A stretch of DNA of 14,228 bases from JANMDU01 sp043755865 (GTDB taxonomy: Bacteria; Pseudomonadota; Gammaproteobacteria; Burkholderiales; Burkholderiaceae_C). Of the stretch, positions 1 to 5,924 are shown piece by piece; position 1 is the first letter of the stretch; the number at the start of each line of letters is the position of its first letter. A program made the translations under genes and the position numbers. The notes below the pieces were generated by a model. The model was given only the letters and a program-made list of their open reading frames with translations. It was not told where the DNA came from and made no database searches. The stretch is taken from positions 1 to 14,228 of the forward strand of contig JAYUSD010000003.1 of the NCBI GenBank assembly GCA_043755865.1, in the 5' to 3' direction.

Positions 1-1046
1 GCGAACGGGGTGGTGAGCGCGCATCGCGTCAAGATGCTATTGAAAACGGAGCATCCGGCGTAGATTCTATGCCGGCGAATGGTCTAAATGCGGGTCAAAA
101 TGGTCTGCACAACGATGTGCCAGATCAACGTGCGCCACGCGAGCGGCGTGAACGCGGTGGCCGCAGCCGAGCAGACCGTCCAGACTTGCGCATCGACAAC
201 CCTGAATCACACGCAGCAACCGCTCTGGCGGCAGCGGGCATGGCCGGTGCGGCGGGCGCAGCAGTTGTAGCGGGTGTGGTCGGTATGGCCAGTAGCCCTC
301 CTGCAGAGGCGGACAGTGCAGCCCAAGGTGAGCGCTACGAGGGCGGGAACGCAGCGGATGGCAAAGAGGGTGGTCATGGGGCTGGCAACGGGGCTGGCGA
401 GGGCGAGCAACGCGAACGCCGTTCGCGTGATCGCTACGGCCGTGACCGCCGTGAACGCGGAGGCGAGCGTGGTGGCGAACGCGGCGAGCGTGCGCAGCAC
501 AGCCCACAAGACGCATCCCAAGAGCCCTCTTTTGAGCAAAATAGAGGCCTAGCCGGCACATCTATTGCGCAGGGTGCTACTGAATTTGTAGCAAATGATC
601 AACGCATGCAAGCCGGCGTTGCGTCTTCTCCCGCTGCGCCTTTGGCGTCATCGACAGCCTCGCCTATCGCCTCGCCTATCGCCTCGCCGTTGTCTGCTCC
701 TGCCGTGGCATTAACCGCCGCCCCAGCTAGCCACCCAGCCGCGCGCCCCACGGCGGCGCAAGCTGGTGCGCCATCTGGCATGCCAAAAATCGGAAGCTTC
801 GCGCTGCCGATCAATGAGATGGATGCGGTTGCCTCTGGTGCAGGTTTGCAGTGGGTCAACTCCAACGCCGCAAGCATCGCAGCGGTGAAAGCGCAAATCG
901 CCGCTGAGCCCAAGCCAGTCCACATTCCCCGCGAGCGCCCCACAGCGGTTGTGATTGATGGCGGCCCATTGGTCTTGGTGGAGACCAAGCGCGATCTGCG
1001 CAACATGACTTTGCCGTTTGAACAGGCGGCACAGCAACAGCAATAA
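1..1046 (+). CDS. rne: Ribonuclease E, C-terminal part (5' end outside window)
   Basis: RNase E starts mRNA decay and processes rRNA and tRNA precursors. Its C-terminal half is disordered, binds RNA and scaffolds the degradosome. The frame is open from base 3 to the TAA at 1044-1046, so 347 residues of the tail are visible and the catalytic half lies to the left. The first half is rich in Arg, Gly and Glu, with GERGGER-type runs, as expected for the arginine-rich RNA-binding segments. The middle is Ala/Pro/Ser rich. The last ~65 residues are conserved in Burkholderiales RNase E: LQWVNSN, then EPKPVHIPRERP, then GPLVLVETKRDL and a final LPFE. An ATG at 69 is internal and is not the gene start. 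A strong terminator follows about 20 bp after the stop. The identification rests on remembered family sequence for the tail, not on the catalytic domain. Confidence 0.88.
   Translation, partial: ERGGERASRQDAIENGASGVDSMPANGLNAGQNGLHNDVPDQRAPRERRERGGRSRADRPDLRIDNPESHAATALAAAGMAGAAGAAVVAGVVGMASSPPAEADSAAQGERYEGGNAADGKEGGHGAGNGAGEGEQRERRSRDRYGRDRRERGGERGGERGERAQHSPQDASQEPSFEQNRGLAGTSIAQGATEFVANDQRMQAGVASSPAAPLASSTASPIASPIASPLSAPAVALTAAPASHPAARPTAAQAGAPSGMPKIGSFALPINEMDAVASGAGLQWVNSNAASIAAVKAQIAAEPKPVHIPRERPTAVVIDGGPLVLVETKRDLRNMTLPFEQAAQQQQ
657..688 (+). repeat. 12-bp tandem repeat in the rne tail
   Basis: The unit GCCTCGCCTATC occurs at 657-668 and 669-680, followed by eight bases of a third copy. 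It is in frame and encodes repeated Ala-Ser-Pro-Ile in the disordered tail. Gain or loss of a unit would keep the frame. Confidence 0.8.
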
Positions 1047-1066
1047 GCTTTTTTGCTGGCTCTAAG

Positions 1067-1098
1067 AAAGCGATCTTCGGGTCGCTTTTTTTGTTTTC
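1067..1098 (+). terminator. Rho-independent terminator of rne (UUCG tetraloop)
   Basis: The stem AAGCGATC (1068-1075) pairs with GGTCGCTT (1080-1087), with one T-G wobble. The loop TTCG at 1076-1079 is closed by C-G, the very stable cUUCGg type. The T run 1086-1092 follows, then a further T-rich stretch. It lies about 20 bp after the rne stop. Confidence 0.9.
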
Positions 1099-1126
1099 TT
1101 GACTTGCCCGTTTTTGCTTGGGCGGT

Positions 1127-1249
1127 AGATCGCGCTACCTGCGCGCTTTGCTACGTGTCCTCCGGCGGCGTTGAGTTTTATTTTTCTCCGGCAGTTTAGT
1201 TTCGCCGCCTCCCCCTTTACCTCCGCAAAACGCACAGGTAGCGCGATCT
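1127..1249. repeat. Palindromic intergenic element B (long copy)
   Basis: The arm AGATCGCGCTACCTG at 1127-1141 is repeated as its perfect reverse complement at 1235-1249. After one mismatch the pairing continues for three more bases (GCG 1143-1145 with CGC 1231-1233). Inside, GGCGGCG (1164-1170) pairs with CGCCGCC (1203-1209). Read on the minus strand, the core 1201-1223 matches element A (1356-1378) at 20 of 23 bases, and 1154-1169 matches 1379-1394 at 14 of 16. It carries no credible ORF. It resembles a MITE-like or REP-like interspersed repeat; I do not know a named family for it. Confidence 0.75.
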
Positions 1250-1337
1250 TGCGAGCGAAGCGATGCTCTACGAAAAAGACATTGCGTTTGAGCCGCGCTT
1301 CTTAAAATTTTGCCAAATCAATTCGCAGCCATTGGCG

Positions 1338-1413
1338 CGGCGCATCTACCGCAGTGAGGTTAAGGAGGAGACGGCGAAGCCGGCGGGGGACACGAACGAA
1401 GGTAGGTGCGCCG
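1338..1413. repeat. Palindromic intergenic element A (short copy, opposite orientation to B)
   Basis: The terminal repeats CGGCGCATCTACC (1338-1350) and GGTAGGTGCGCCG (1401-1413) pair along all 13 positions, with one wobble. The core between them is a diverged copy of the element B core in reverse orientation. B holds about 30 extra bases between the two shared blocks. With B, these repeats fill most of the gap between the 3' ends of rne and pyk. No separate T-tract terminator is visible for pyk, so these hairpins may end its transcript; that last point is inference. Confidence 0.7.
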
Positions 1414-1500
1414 TGGCGATGGCGGGTTCAGAAAACATCTGCGAACGCAACGCCGAAACGCATCAGCTCGCGTCAGTCACTAACAAATAAACAGGTCACT

Positions 1501-2946
1501 TCAACTCGCGCTACAAATCTTCAGCATATTCGTGCCGCCCGGCGCGCCCATCGGTTCGCCGCAGGTAATCGCATACACGTCGCCGGTTTTCACGATGCCG
1601 CGCTTCTTCAAATGTGCCTCTGCCGCATCAAGCGCTGAATCGCGGTCGCTCACTGTTTCCATGAAGAGCGGGCGCACGTTGCGATACAACGCCATTTTGC
1701 GTTGCGTGCTCACTTTTGGCGTAAGCGCGTAGATCGGAATATGAATGCGGGCACGGCTCATCCACAGGGGCGTGGAGCCGCTGTCAGTGAGTGCCACGAT
1801 GGCTTTCGCGCCCAAGTGATGCGCTGTAAACAATGCGCCCATCGCAATCGATTGATCAATGCGGCTGAAGCTCTTGCCGGTAAAGTCGGCATCGAGTTTG
1901 ACGTCTTCTGCGGCTTCTGCAGCTTCGCACACGTGGCTCATTTCTTTCACTGTCTCTAGCGGGAATTTGCCCGAAGCTGTCTCAGCGGAGAGCATCACCG
2001 CATCTGTGCCATCCAGCACAGCGTTGGCCACGTCGCTCACCTCGGCTCGCGTGGGCACAGGGTTGGTGATCATGCTCTCCATCATTTGCGTGGCGGTGAT
2101 CACCACTTTATCCATCTCTCGCGCCATTTTGATCATGCGCTTTTGCAGCGCCGGCACAGCCGCATTGCCCACTTCTACCGCGAGATCGCCCCGCGCGACC
2201 ATGATGCCATCTGATGCGGCGAGGATGGCCGCCAAATGCGGAATCGCCTCAGCTCGCTCGATCTTCGCGATCAGCCCCGGCTTGTGTTTGAACTCAGCGC
2301 CTGCCACATTGCACAGCTGCCGCGCCATCTCCATATCGGTGGCGTTCTTCGGGAAGCTCACGGCCACGTAATCGGCTTGGAAGCTCATCGCTGTGCGGAT
2401 GTCTTCCATGTCTTTTGCAGTCAGCGCGGGAGCCGTCAAGCCGCCGCCTTGTTTGTTGATGCCTTTGTTATTCGACAGCTCGCCGCCCAAGCGCACCACG
2501 GTATGCACTGCTTCGCCTTTGATCGCCGTTACGTCTAAAACGATCAGGCCATCGTTGAGCAGCAGCACATCGCCTTTCTTCACTTCGCGCGGCAGCTCTT
2601 TGTAATCGAGGCCCACGGCATTCACATCACCGAGTTCGGTGCGATCCCCATCGAGCACGAATGCCGCGCCGTTTTCAAGTTGGACTTTTCCTTCTGCAAA
2701 TTTGCCCACGCGAATCTTCGGCCCTTGTAAATCCGCCATGATCGCCACCACACGGCCTGCGCGGCGTGAAGCCTCGCGCACCATATGCGCCCTGTCAATA
2801 TGATCCTGCGCTGTGCCATGGCTGAAATTCAGGCGCACAACGCTCACCTTGGCGCGAATCATGGCTTCAAGTATTTCAACAGTGGACGATGCCGGGCCAA
2901 TGGTCGCTACTATTTTTGTAGCGTGCGTAGGAATGCGTTCTTTCAT
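1501..2946 (-). CDS. pyk: Pyruvate kinase
   Basis: It catalyses the last glycolytic step, phosphoenolpyruvate plus ADP to pyruvate plus ATP, in the cytoplasm. The 481 residues match the family's usual length. Visible motifs in order: KIVATIGPASS near residues 11-21, NFSHG 40-44, DLQGPKIRVG 72-81, the active-site segment LIAKIERAEA with the catalytic Lys at about 228, MVARGDLAVEVG about 249-260, and the signature through ITATQMMESM, PTRAEVSDVANAVLDGTDAVMLSAET about 283-323 (given in parts). The C-terminal allosteric-type domain follows. The ATG at 2944-2946 is preceded by GGAG five bases upstream, which fixes the start. It appears to be a single-gene transcript. Two palindromes in its promoter suggest control by a HexR-like repressor. 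Confidence 0.97.
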   Translation of the reverse strand: MKERIPTHATKIVATIGPASSTVEILEAMIRAKVSVVRLNFSHGTAQDHIDRAHMVREASRRAGRVVAIMADLQGPKIRVGKFAEGKVQLENGAAFVLDGDRTELGDVNAVGLDYKELPREVKKGDVLLLNDGLIVLDVTAIKGEAVHTVVRLGGELSNNKGINKQGGGLTAPALTAKDMEDIRTAMSFQADYVAVSFPKNATDMEMARQLCNVAGAEFKHKPGLIAKIERAEAIPHLAAILAASDGIMVARGDLAVEVGNAAVPALQKRMIKMAREMDKVVITATQMMESMITNPVPTRAEVSDVANAVLDGTDAVMLSAETASGKFPLETVKEMSHVCEAAEAAEDVKLDADFTGKSFSRIDQSIAMGALFTAHHLGAKAIVALTDSGSTPLWMSRARIHIPIYALTPKVSTQRKMALYRNVRPLFMETVSDRDSALDAAEAHLKKRGIVKTGDVYAITCGEPMGAPGGTNMLKICSAS

Positions 2947-2975
2947 GGAGTCTCCAAACTTTCTAGCAATAGCAA

Positions 2976-3012
2976 AGTAATCAAATTACATTGTGCCTGT
3001 AATCGAGTTACA
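2976..3012. promoter_or_regulatory. Tandem HexR-like operators at the pyk promoter
   Basis: Two 15-bp palindromes, AGTAATCAAATTACA (2976-2990) and TGTAATCGAGTTACA (2998-3012), start 22 bp apart, about two helical turns. Both fit TGTAAT-N3-ATTACA, the published HexR motif of proteobacteria, with one outer mismatch in the first and one inner mismatch in the second. The upstream copy sits exactly between the proposed -35 and -10; the other covers the likely start site. That geometry fits repression. HexR senses KDPG and controls pyk in several gammaproteobacteria. Assigning it here is inference. Confidence 0.6.
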
Positions 3013-3018
3013 TGTCAG
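2990..3018 (-). promoter_or_regulatory. Probable sigma-70 promoter of pyk
   Basis: On the minus strand, CTGACA (3013-3018, 5 of 6 to the -35 consensus) is followed after 17 bp by CACAAT (2990-2995, 4 of 6 to -10). Transcription would start near 2983, giving a leader of about 37 nt before the ATG at 2946. Confidence 0.55.
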
Positions 3019-3027
3019 GTACGAAAT

Positions 3028-3057
3028 GCAAAACGCCCCTGAAGCGGGGCGTTTGCT
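3028..3057 (-). terminator. Terminator after the diaA-dolP unit
   Basis: AAACGCCCC (3031-3039) pairs perfectly with GGGGCGTTT (3046-3054) across a 6-base loop. Read on the minus strand the stem ends in TTTTGCATTT, and it lies about 20 bp after the stop of the BON gene. The other strand has a shorter T run, so it mainly serves the minus strand. Confidence 0.85.
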
Positions 3058-3072
3058 GGCAGCCTTTAGGCG

Positions 3073-3738
3073 TCAACTCGAAGGATTTGCGGGCGCAGTG
3101 CTCGGCCTTGCCGGCTGGGGCAACATACGCTGCAACTCTTCTTCGCTGATGATCTCCAGCACGCGCACCACGCGCTGCACGCCGGGTGTGGTGCGGGCGA
3201 GTTCGGTGGCGCGATTGGCTTCGCGTTGCGTCACGCGGCCTAGCAAATAGGTGGTGCCACGCTCGGTGACGACTTTGAAGGCATTCGCATACAAATCCTT
3301 TGCGTCCACAAACGAAGCTTTCACACGGCCTGTGATGAGCGAATCCGAGGAGCGCGAAGTCAGTGATGTATTGCCCAGCACAGCCAGCTCATTGACGATG
3401 CTGCGCACATTCTCTACGCGGCTGGCGATCTCTTGCGCGCGCACTTTATCTGCCTCTGTGGGCACCTCGCCTGTGAGCAACACTTGGCGGTTGTAGCTGG
3501 TGGCATTGATATGCACGCGCTCTAAAAAAGCTTCGCGCAAACGATTGATCGAGCGCAGCTCAATGCCTTCGTCTTCTAGCTGCGCACCCGACGTACGGCG
3601 ATCTGTGGCCACGAGGGTGCCGCCAACAATGGCCCCGCCCACAACCAAAGGCAAGCATCCCGCCAGTAAATATGAGCCAATAAGGGCGGTAGCCGGCATA
3701 AACACTGCGCGGCGTGCTATTAAATTAGTAGTATTCAT
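3073..3738 (-). CDS. dolP: Outer-membrane BON-domain lipoprotein, DolP (YraP) family
   Basis: DolP proteins are envelope lipoproteins that bind anionic phospholipids and help keep the outer membrane intact. The 221-residue product starts with a short basic and hydrophobic leader ending in LLAGC, a lipobox with Cys at residue 28. Two BON domains follow, about residues 60-120 and 134-198, each with the Val/Leu-x-Gly turn (LLTGEV and LLGRV). A Pro/Ala/Ser tail ends the protein. The ATG at 3736-3738 is chosen because AGGAG lies five bases upstream; a TTG one codon earlier would leave only two bases. The ATG overlaps the upstream stop as TGATG, so translation is probably coupled to the SIS gene. 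This pairing of SIS and BON genes near yraN is conserved in beta- and gammaproteobacteria. Confidence 0.88.
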   Translation of the reverse strand: MNTTNLIARRAVFMPATALIGSYLLAGCLPLVVGGAIVGGTLVATDRRTSGAQLEDEGIELRSINRLREAFLERVHINATSYNRQVLLTGEVPTEADKVRAQEIASRVENVRSIVNELAVLGNTSLTSRSSDSLITGRVKASFVDAKDLYANAFKVVTERGTTYLLGRVTQREANRATELARTTPGVQRVVRVLEIISEEELQRMLPQPARPSTAPANPSS

Positions 3739-4367
3739 CAATTCTCCTGATCACCTAACAACATGGTATCTACCCCGTCACACAAGCAGTGCAACGCGAG
3801 CAAATGAACTTCTTGGATACGCGCTGTGCGCTCATGCGGCACGCAAATATGCACATCGGTCTCGCTGAGCATTGCGCCGATTTTTCCACCCATCTTGGTC
3901 GCGTCTGCGCTGTCTTTTTTTCCATCTTTGTTGCCTGTGAGCGCAATCACGATCATTTCGCGCGCTTGCGCCACCTCAATCGCTTTGATCACATTGGCCG
4001 AATTTCCGCTGGTAGAAATTGCCACCAACACATCCCCGCTTGTGCCCAAAGCGCGTACTTGTTTGGCAAAAATTTGCTCGAAGCCGTAATCGTTGCCGAT
4101 GGCGGTGAGGATGGAGCTGTCGGTGGTCAACGCAATGGCGGCAAGCTCGGGGCGCTCGCGCTCATAGCGGCCGACGAATTCAGCGGCGAAATGCTGCGCA
4201 TCAGCGGCTGAGCCACCATTGCCGCAAACCAAGACCTTGCCGCCATTGGTGACGCAGGCCAGCAGCGCTTCTGTAGCCTGCGCAATCGGTTTGGCAAGGG
4301 TTTGCGCAGACTGGTATTTCAGGTCGGCGCTGTCGATGAAGTGTTTTTCAATGCGTTGTTCGAGCAT
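3738..4367 (-). CDS. diaA: SIS-domain protein, DiaA/GmhA family
   Basis: A single SIS domain of 209 residues. Visible motifs: CGNGGSAADAQHFAAE at 48-63, ISTSGNS at 117-123 and TARIQEVHLLALHCLCD at 181-197. GmhA converts sedoheptulose 7-phosphate for LPS heptose synthesis; DiaA is a close paralogue that binds DnaA and promotes replication initiation. The LALHCLCD ending and the neighbours (dolP, yraN, rsmI) match the DiaA locus, so I prefer DiaA, but sequence alone cannot exclude phosphoheptose isomerase activity. A Lys/Asp-rich stretch at about 146-160 looks like an insertion of roughly ten residues compared with the relatives I remember. No good Shine-Dalgarno precedes the ATG at 4365-4367. 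It is the first gene of a two-gene unit with dolP. Confidence 0.82.
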   Translation of the reverse strand: MLEQRIEKHFIDSADLKYQSAQTLAKPIAQATEALLACVTNGGKVLVCGNGGSAADAQHFAAEFVGRYERERPELAAIALTTDSSILTAIGNDYGFEQIFAKQVRALGTSGDVLVAISTSGNSANVIKAIEVAQAREMIVIALTGNKDGKKDSADATKMGGKIGAMLSETDVHICVPHERTARIQEVHLLALHCLCDGVDTMLLGDQEN

Positions 4368-4455
4368 GGTGGTCGGGTGATTGTCTTAATGATACTAAAT
4401 TGATAGCAAAGTTTCTTGTGTTTTTGCCGGCGAATGACCTATTTTGCTCAATATT

Positions 4456-4469
4456 TGCATCTGGATGCA
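4456..4469. other. Small palindrome after yraN
   Basis: TGCATC-TG-GATGCA is a perfect 6-bp inverted repeat 10 bp past the yraN stop and about 90 bp upstream of diaA. It has no T tract, so it is not a convincing terminator. It could be a protein-binding site for the diaA promoter, or chance. The rest of 4368-4479 is AT-richer and must hold the diaA promoter, but no clear -35/-10 pair stands out. Confidence 0.3.
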
Positions 4470-4479
4470 CTTAAGCGCG

Positions 4480-4980
4480 CTACGACGCATCAAAAGCGGC
4501 TTGCAACCATTCGATCTGCATGTCAGCGTTGTGTTGCGCGCCGACGCCTTGCAGGGCAATCACATCAAACCGGCAAGGCGGTATGCGCGCTAAGCGGCTG
4601 ATGTAATGCTGCGCAGCGTAGATGATGCGCCTGCGTTTGGCAAAGCTGATGCTGGCGGCTGCGCCGCCAAAGCTCGTCGTTTTGCGCTGGCGCACTTCGA
4701 CGAACACCAGCGTGCCATCAGGCGCGCGCATGATCAGATCCACCTCGCCGCCGCCGCGCCCAGGCGTTTTGAAATTGCGGGCAACCAGCATAAGGCCTTT
4801 GCTGAGCAAAAAGTGCAGCGCCAGCGCCTCACCGCCGTCACCCACGACTTTGGTCGTGGGCGAGAACTTAGGCGATGGCACAAGCGATGGCGATGGCGAT
4901 GGCGATGGCGATGGCTTGGGCGATGGCCGCAGCCCAGTGGCCTGCGAGGCTTTTGCCGCTATGCTCTGAAGAATTCCCAT
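4480..4980 (-). CDS. yraN: YraN family nuclease-fold protein (UPF0102)
   Basis: YraN proteins have a restriction-endonuclease-like fold; their role is unknown. The conserved core begins about residue 50 with GDGGEALALHFL and continues with N-F-K then GGGEVDLIMR, LVFVEVRQR, FGGAAASISFAKRRRI and CRFDVIAL. The Asp of EVDLI and the Glu of VEVR are the expected D-ExK/R type residues. The ATG at 4978-4980 is the last in-frame ATG before the core. More upstream starts would run opposite rsmI. The product is 166 residues against about 120 for the family. The extra N-terminus is a Ser-Pro repeat encoded by a hexanucleotide array. No strong Shine-Dalgarno is visible. The start codon is only 28 bp from the divergent rsmI start. 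Confidence 0.88.
   Translation of the reverse strand: MGILQSIAAKASQATGLRPSPKPSPSPSPSPSLVPSPKFSPTTKVVGDGGEALALHFLLSKGLMLVARNFKTPGRGGGEVDLIMRAPDGTLVFVEVRQRKTTSFGGAAASISFAKRRRIIYAAQHYISRLARIPPCRFDVIALQGVGAQHNADMQIEWLQAAFDAS
4872..4925. repeat. GCGATG hexanucleotide array inside yraN
   Basis: Nine consecutive 6-base units, seven of them exactly GCGATG. Five perfect ones are uninterrupted at 4884-4913; GCACAA (4878) and GCTTGG (4914) are degenerate units. On the coding strand each unit is Ser-Pro. Slippage would change the length of a proline-rich linker without a frameshift. Confidence 0.92.
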
Positions 4981-5008
4981 GTTTGTATTTTGCCCTGATT
5001 GACGACCC

Positions 5009-5923
5009 TTGAAAGCCGACTTTTCTCCCGCCTTAGCCGCCGCACAATCCGCCGCCGGTGGGCAGCTGTACCCGAGCGGCACGCTGTACATGCTGGCCAC
5101 GCCGATTGGCAATTTGGCGGATATTTCGCTGCGTGCGTTGCATGTGCTGGGCTTGGTCGATGCGATTGCCTGCGAAGACACGCGCCATACGCAAGGCATG
5201 CTGGGCATCTACGGCTTGAAGAAATCTTTACTCGCTGTGCATGAACACAACGAGCGCGAAGCCGCATCGGGCATCATCGCGCGGCTGCAAATGGGTGAGC
5301 GTATCGCCTATGTGAGCGATGCTGGCACGCCCGCCGTGAGCGATCCTGGCGCAAGGCTGGCAGCCGCAGTACAAGCGGCACATCTTCGCGTGATGCCGTT
5401 GCCAGGAGCGAGCAGCATCACCGCGCTGATCAGCGCTGCTGGCTTAACAGGAGACGGCGGAGGGTTTGTGTTTGAAGGCTTTTTATCAAGCAAAGCAAAA
5501 GAGCGCGAAGCCCAGGTGATGCGCCTGTGCGCTGAGCCCAAGGCCGTGATCTTGCTTGAAGCGCCGCATCGCATCGAAGCTTTGGCAGCGGCACTAGCCG
5601 CACTTGGCGAGCGGCCGCTCACCGTAGGCCGCGAGCTCACCAAACAATTTGAGCAAATCGCCACGATGCCTGCCAGCCAATTCGCGGCTTGGCTTAGTGA
5701 AGACAAGCACCGCTGTATCGGCGAATTCGCTCTCGCGATGCATCCGCAAATTGCGGCGAGCGAAGCGGCAGGCGAAGGCGAGCGCGTCTTGAAGCTTTTG
5801 TTGCCCGAGCTGCCCACCAAAACTGCCGTAAGAATAGCAGCAGACATCACGGGCGAGCCGCGCAATGCGCTGTATGACGTTGCGCTGCGCATCAAAGGCC
5901 AAGCGAGCACTGAAGACGCGTAG
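5009..5923 (+). CDS. rsmI: 16S rRNA (cytidine1402-2'-O)-methyltransferase
   Basis: RsmI uses S-adenosylmethionine to 2'-O-methylate C1402 in the ribosomal decoding centre. The 304-residue product shows the tetrapyrrole-methylase fold signatures: LATPIGNLADIS at about 29-40, EDTRHT 56-61, YVSDAGTPAVSDPG 101-114, PLPGASSITAL 130-140, GFVFEGFLSSK 152-162, LLEAPHRI about 182-189 and GRELTKQFE further on. A short helical C-terminal domain follows. A stop at 5000-5002 closes the frame upstream, and the first ATG lies inside the first strand of the fold. The TTG at 5009 is therefore the best start, although no Shine-Dalgarno is visible. It is divergent from yraN and followed one base later by a small gene, so the two are probably one operon. 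Confidence 0.95.
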   Translation: MKADFSPALAAAQSAAGGQLYPSGTLYMLATPIGNLADISLRALHVLGLVDAIACEDTRHTQGMLGIYGLKKSLLAVHEHNEREAASGIIARLQMGERIAYVSDAGTPAVSDPGARLAAAVQAAHLRVMPLPGASSITALISAAGLTGDGGGFVFEGFLSSKAKEREAQVMRLCAEPKAVILLEAPHRIEALAAALAALGERPLTVGRELTKQFEQIATMPASQFAAWLSEDKHRCIGEFALAMHPQIAASEAAGEGERVLKLLLPELPTKTAVRIAADITGEPRNALYDVALRIKGQASTEDA

Positions 5924-5924
5924 C

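Larger units (their letters stand above)
1047..1500. other. Gene-free stretch between rne and pyk
   Basis: This 454-bp gap between two convergent genes holds the rne terminator, then elements B and A. Short open frames at 1263-1490 and 1354-1638 run through the repeats and into pyk, show no recognisable protein features, and are judged spurious. Between A and pyk (1414-1500) I see nothing beyond two direct copies of GTCACT. Confidence 0.7.

Noticed and set aside
58..76. A 19-base match (17 identical) between rne and 7042-7060 (GCGTAGATTC...CCGGC)
   Set aside because: One match of this length and quality is about what chance allows in 14 kb, and the first copy is ordinary coding sequence.
71..81. 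GCCGGCGAA recurring (71, near 4427 and near 13557), considered as a DNA uptake word
   Set aside because: Only a few copies, with no consistent flanks or strand bias. It differs from the known Neisseriaceae uptake sequences, and uptake words of that sort are not known to me in Burkholderiales.
1127..1413. CRISPR array
   Set aside because: The repeats are palindromic, only two, inverted relative to each other and diverged. There are no regularly spaced units or cas genes.
1263..1638. Open frames on the plus strand between rne and pyk
   Set aside because: They run through element A and one enters the pyk gene on the opposite strand. The composition is biased and no protein features are visible.
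3739..3741. TTG starts one or two codons before the ATG in the dolP, DUF1501, MNT, HEPN and DUF3047 genes
   Set aside because: In the dolP gene the ribosome site clearly favours the ATG. In the others the ATG is the simpler choice, though the TTG cannot be excluded and is mentioned where relevant.
4368..4479. Promoter of diaA
   Set aside because: TATCAT and TATCAA boxes exist near 4390-4405, but none has an acceptable -35 at the right distance, so no site is called.
4981..5208. Longer yraN starting opposite rsmI
   Set aside because: The extra 76 residues are antisense to the conserved N-terminal part of rsmI and have no similarity to YraN. The ATG at 4980 is sufficient.
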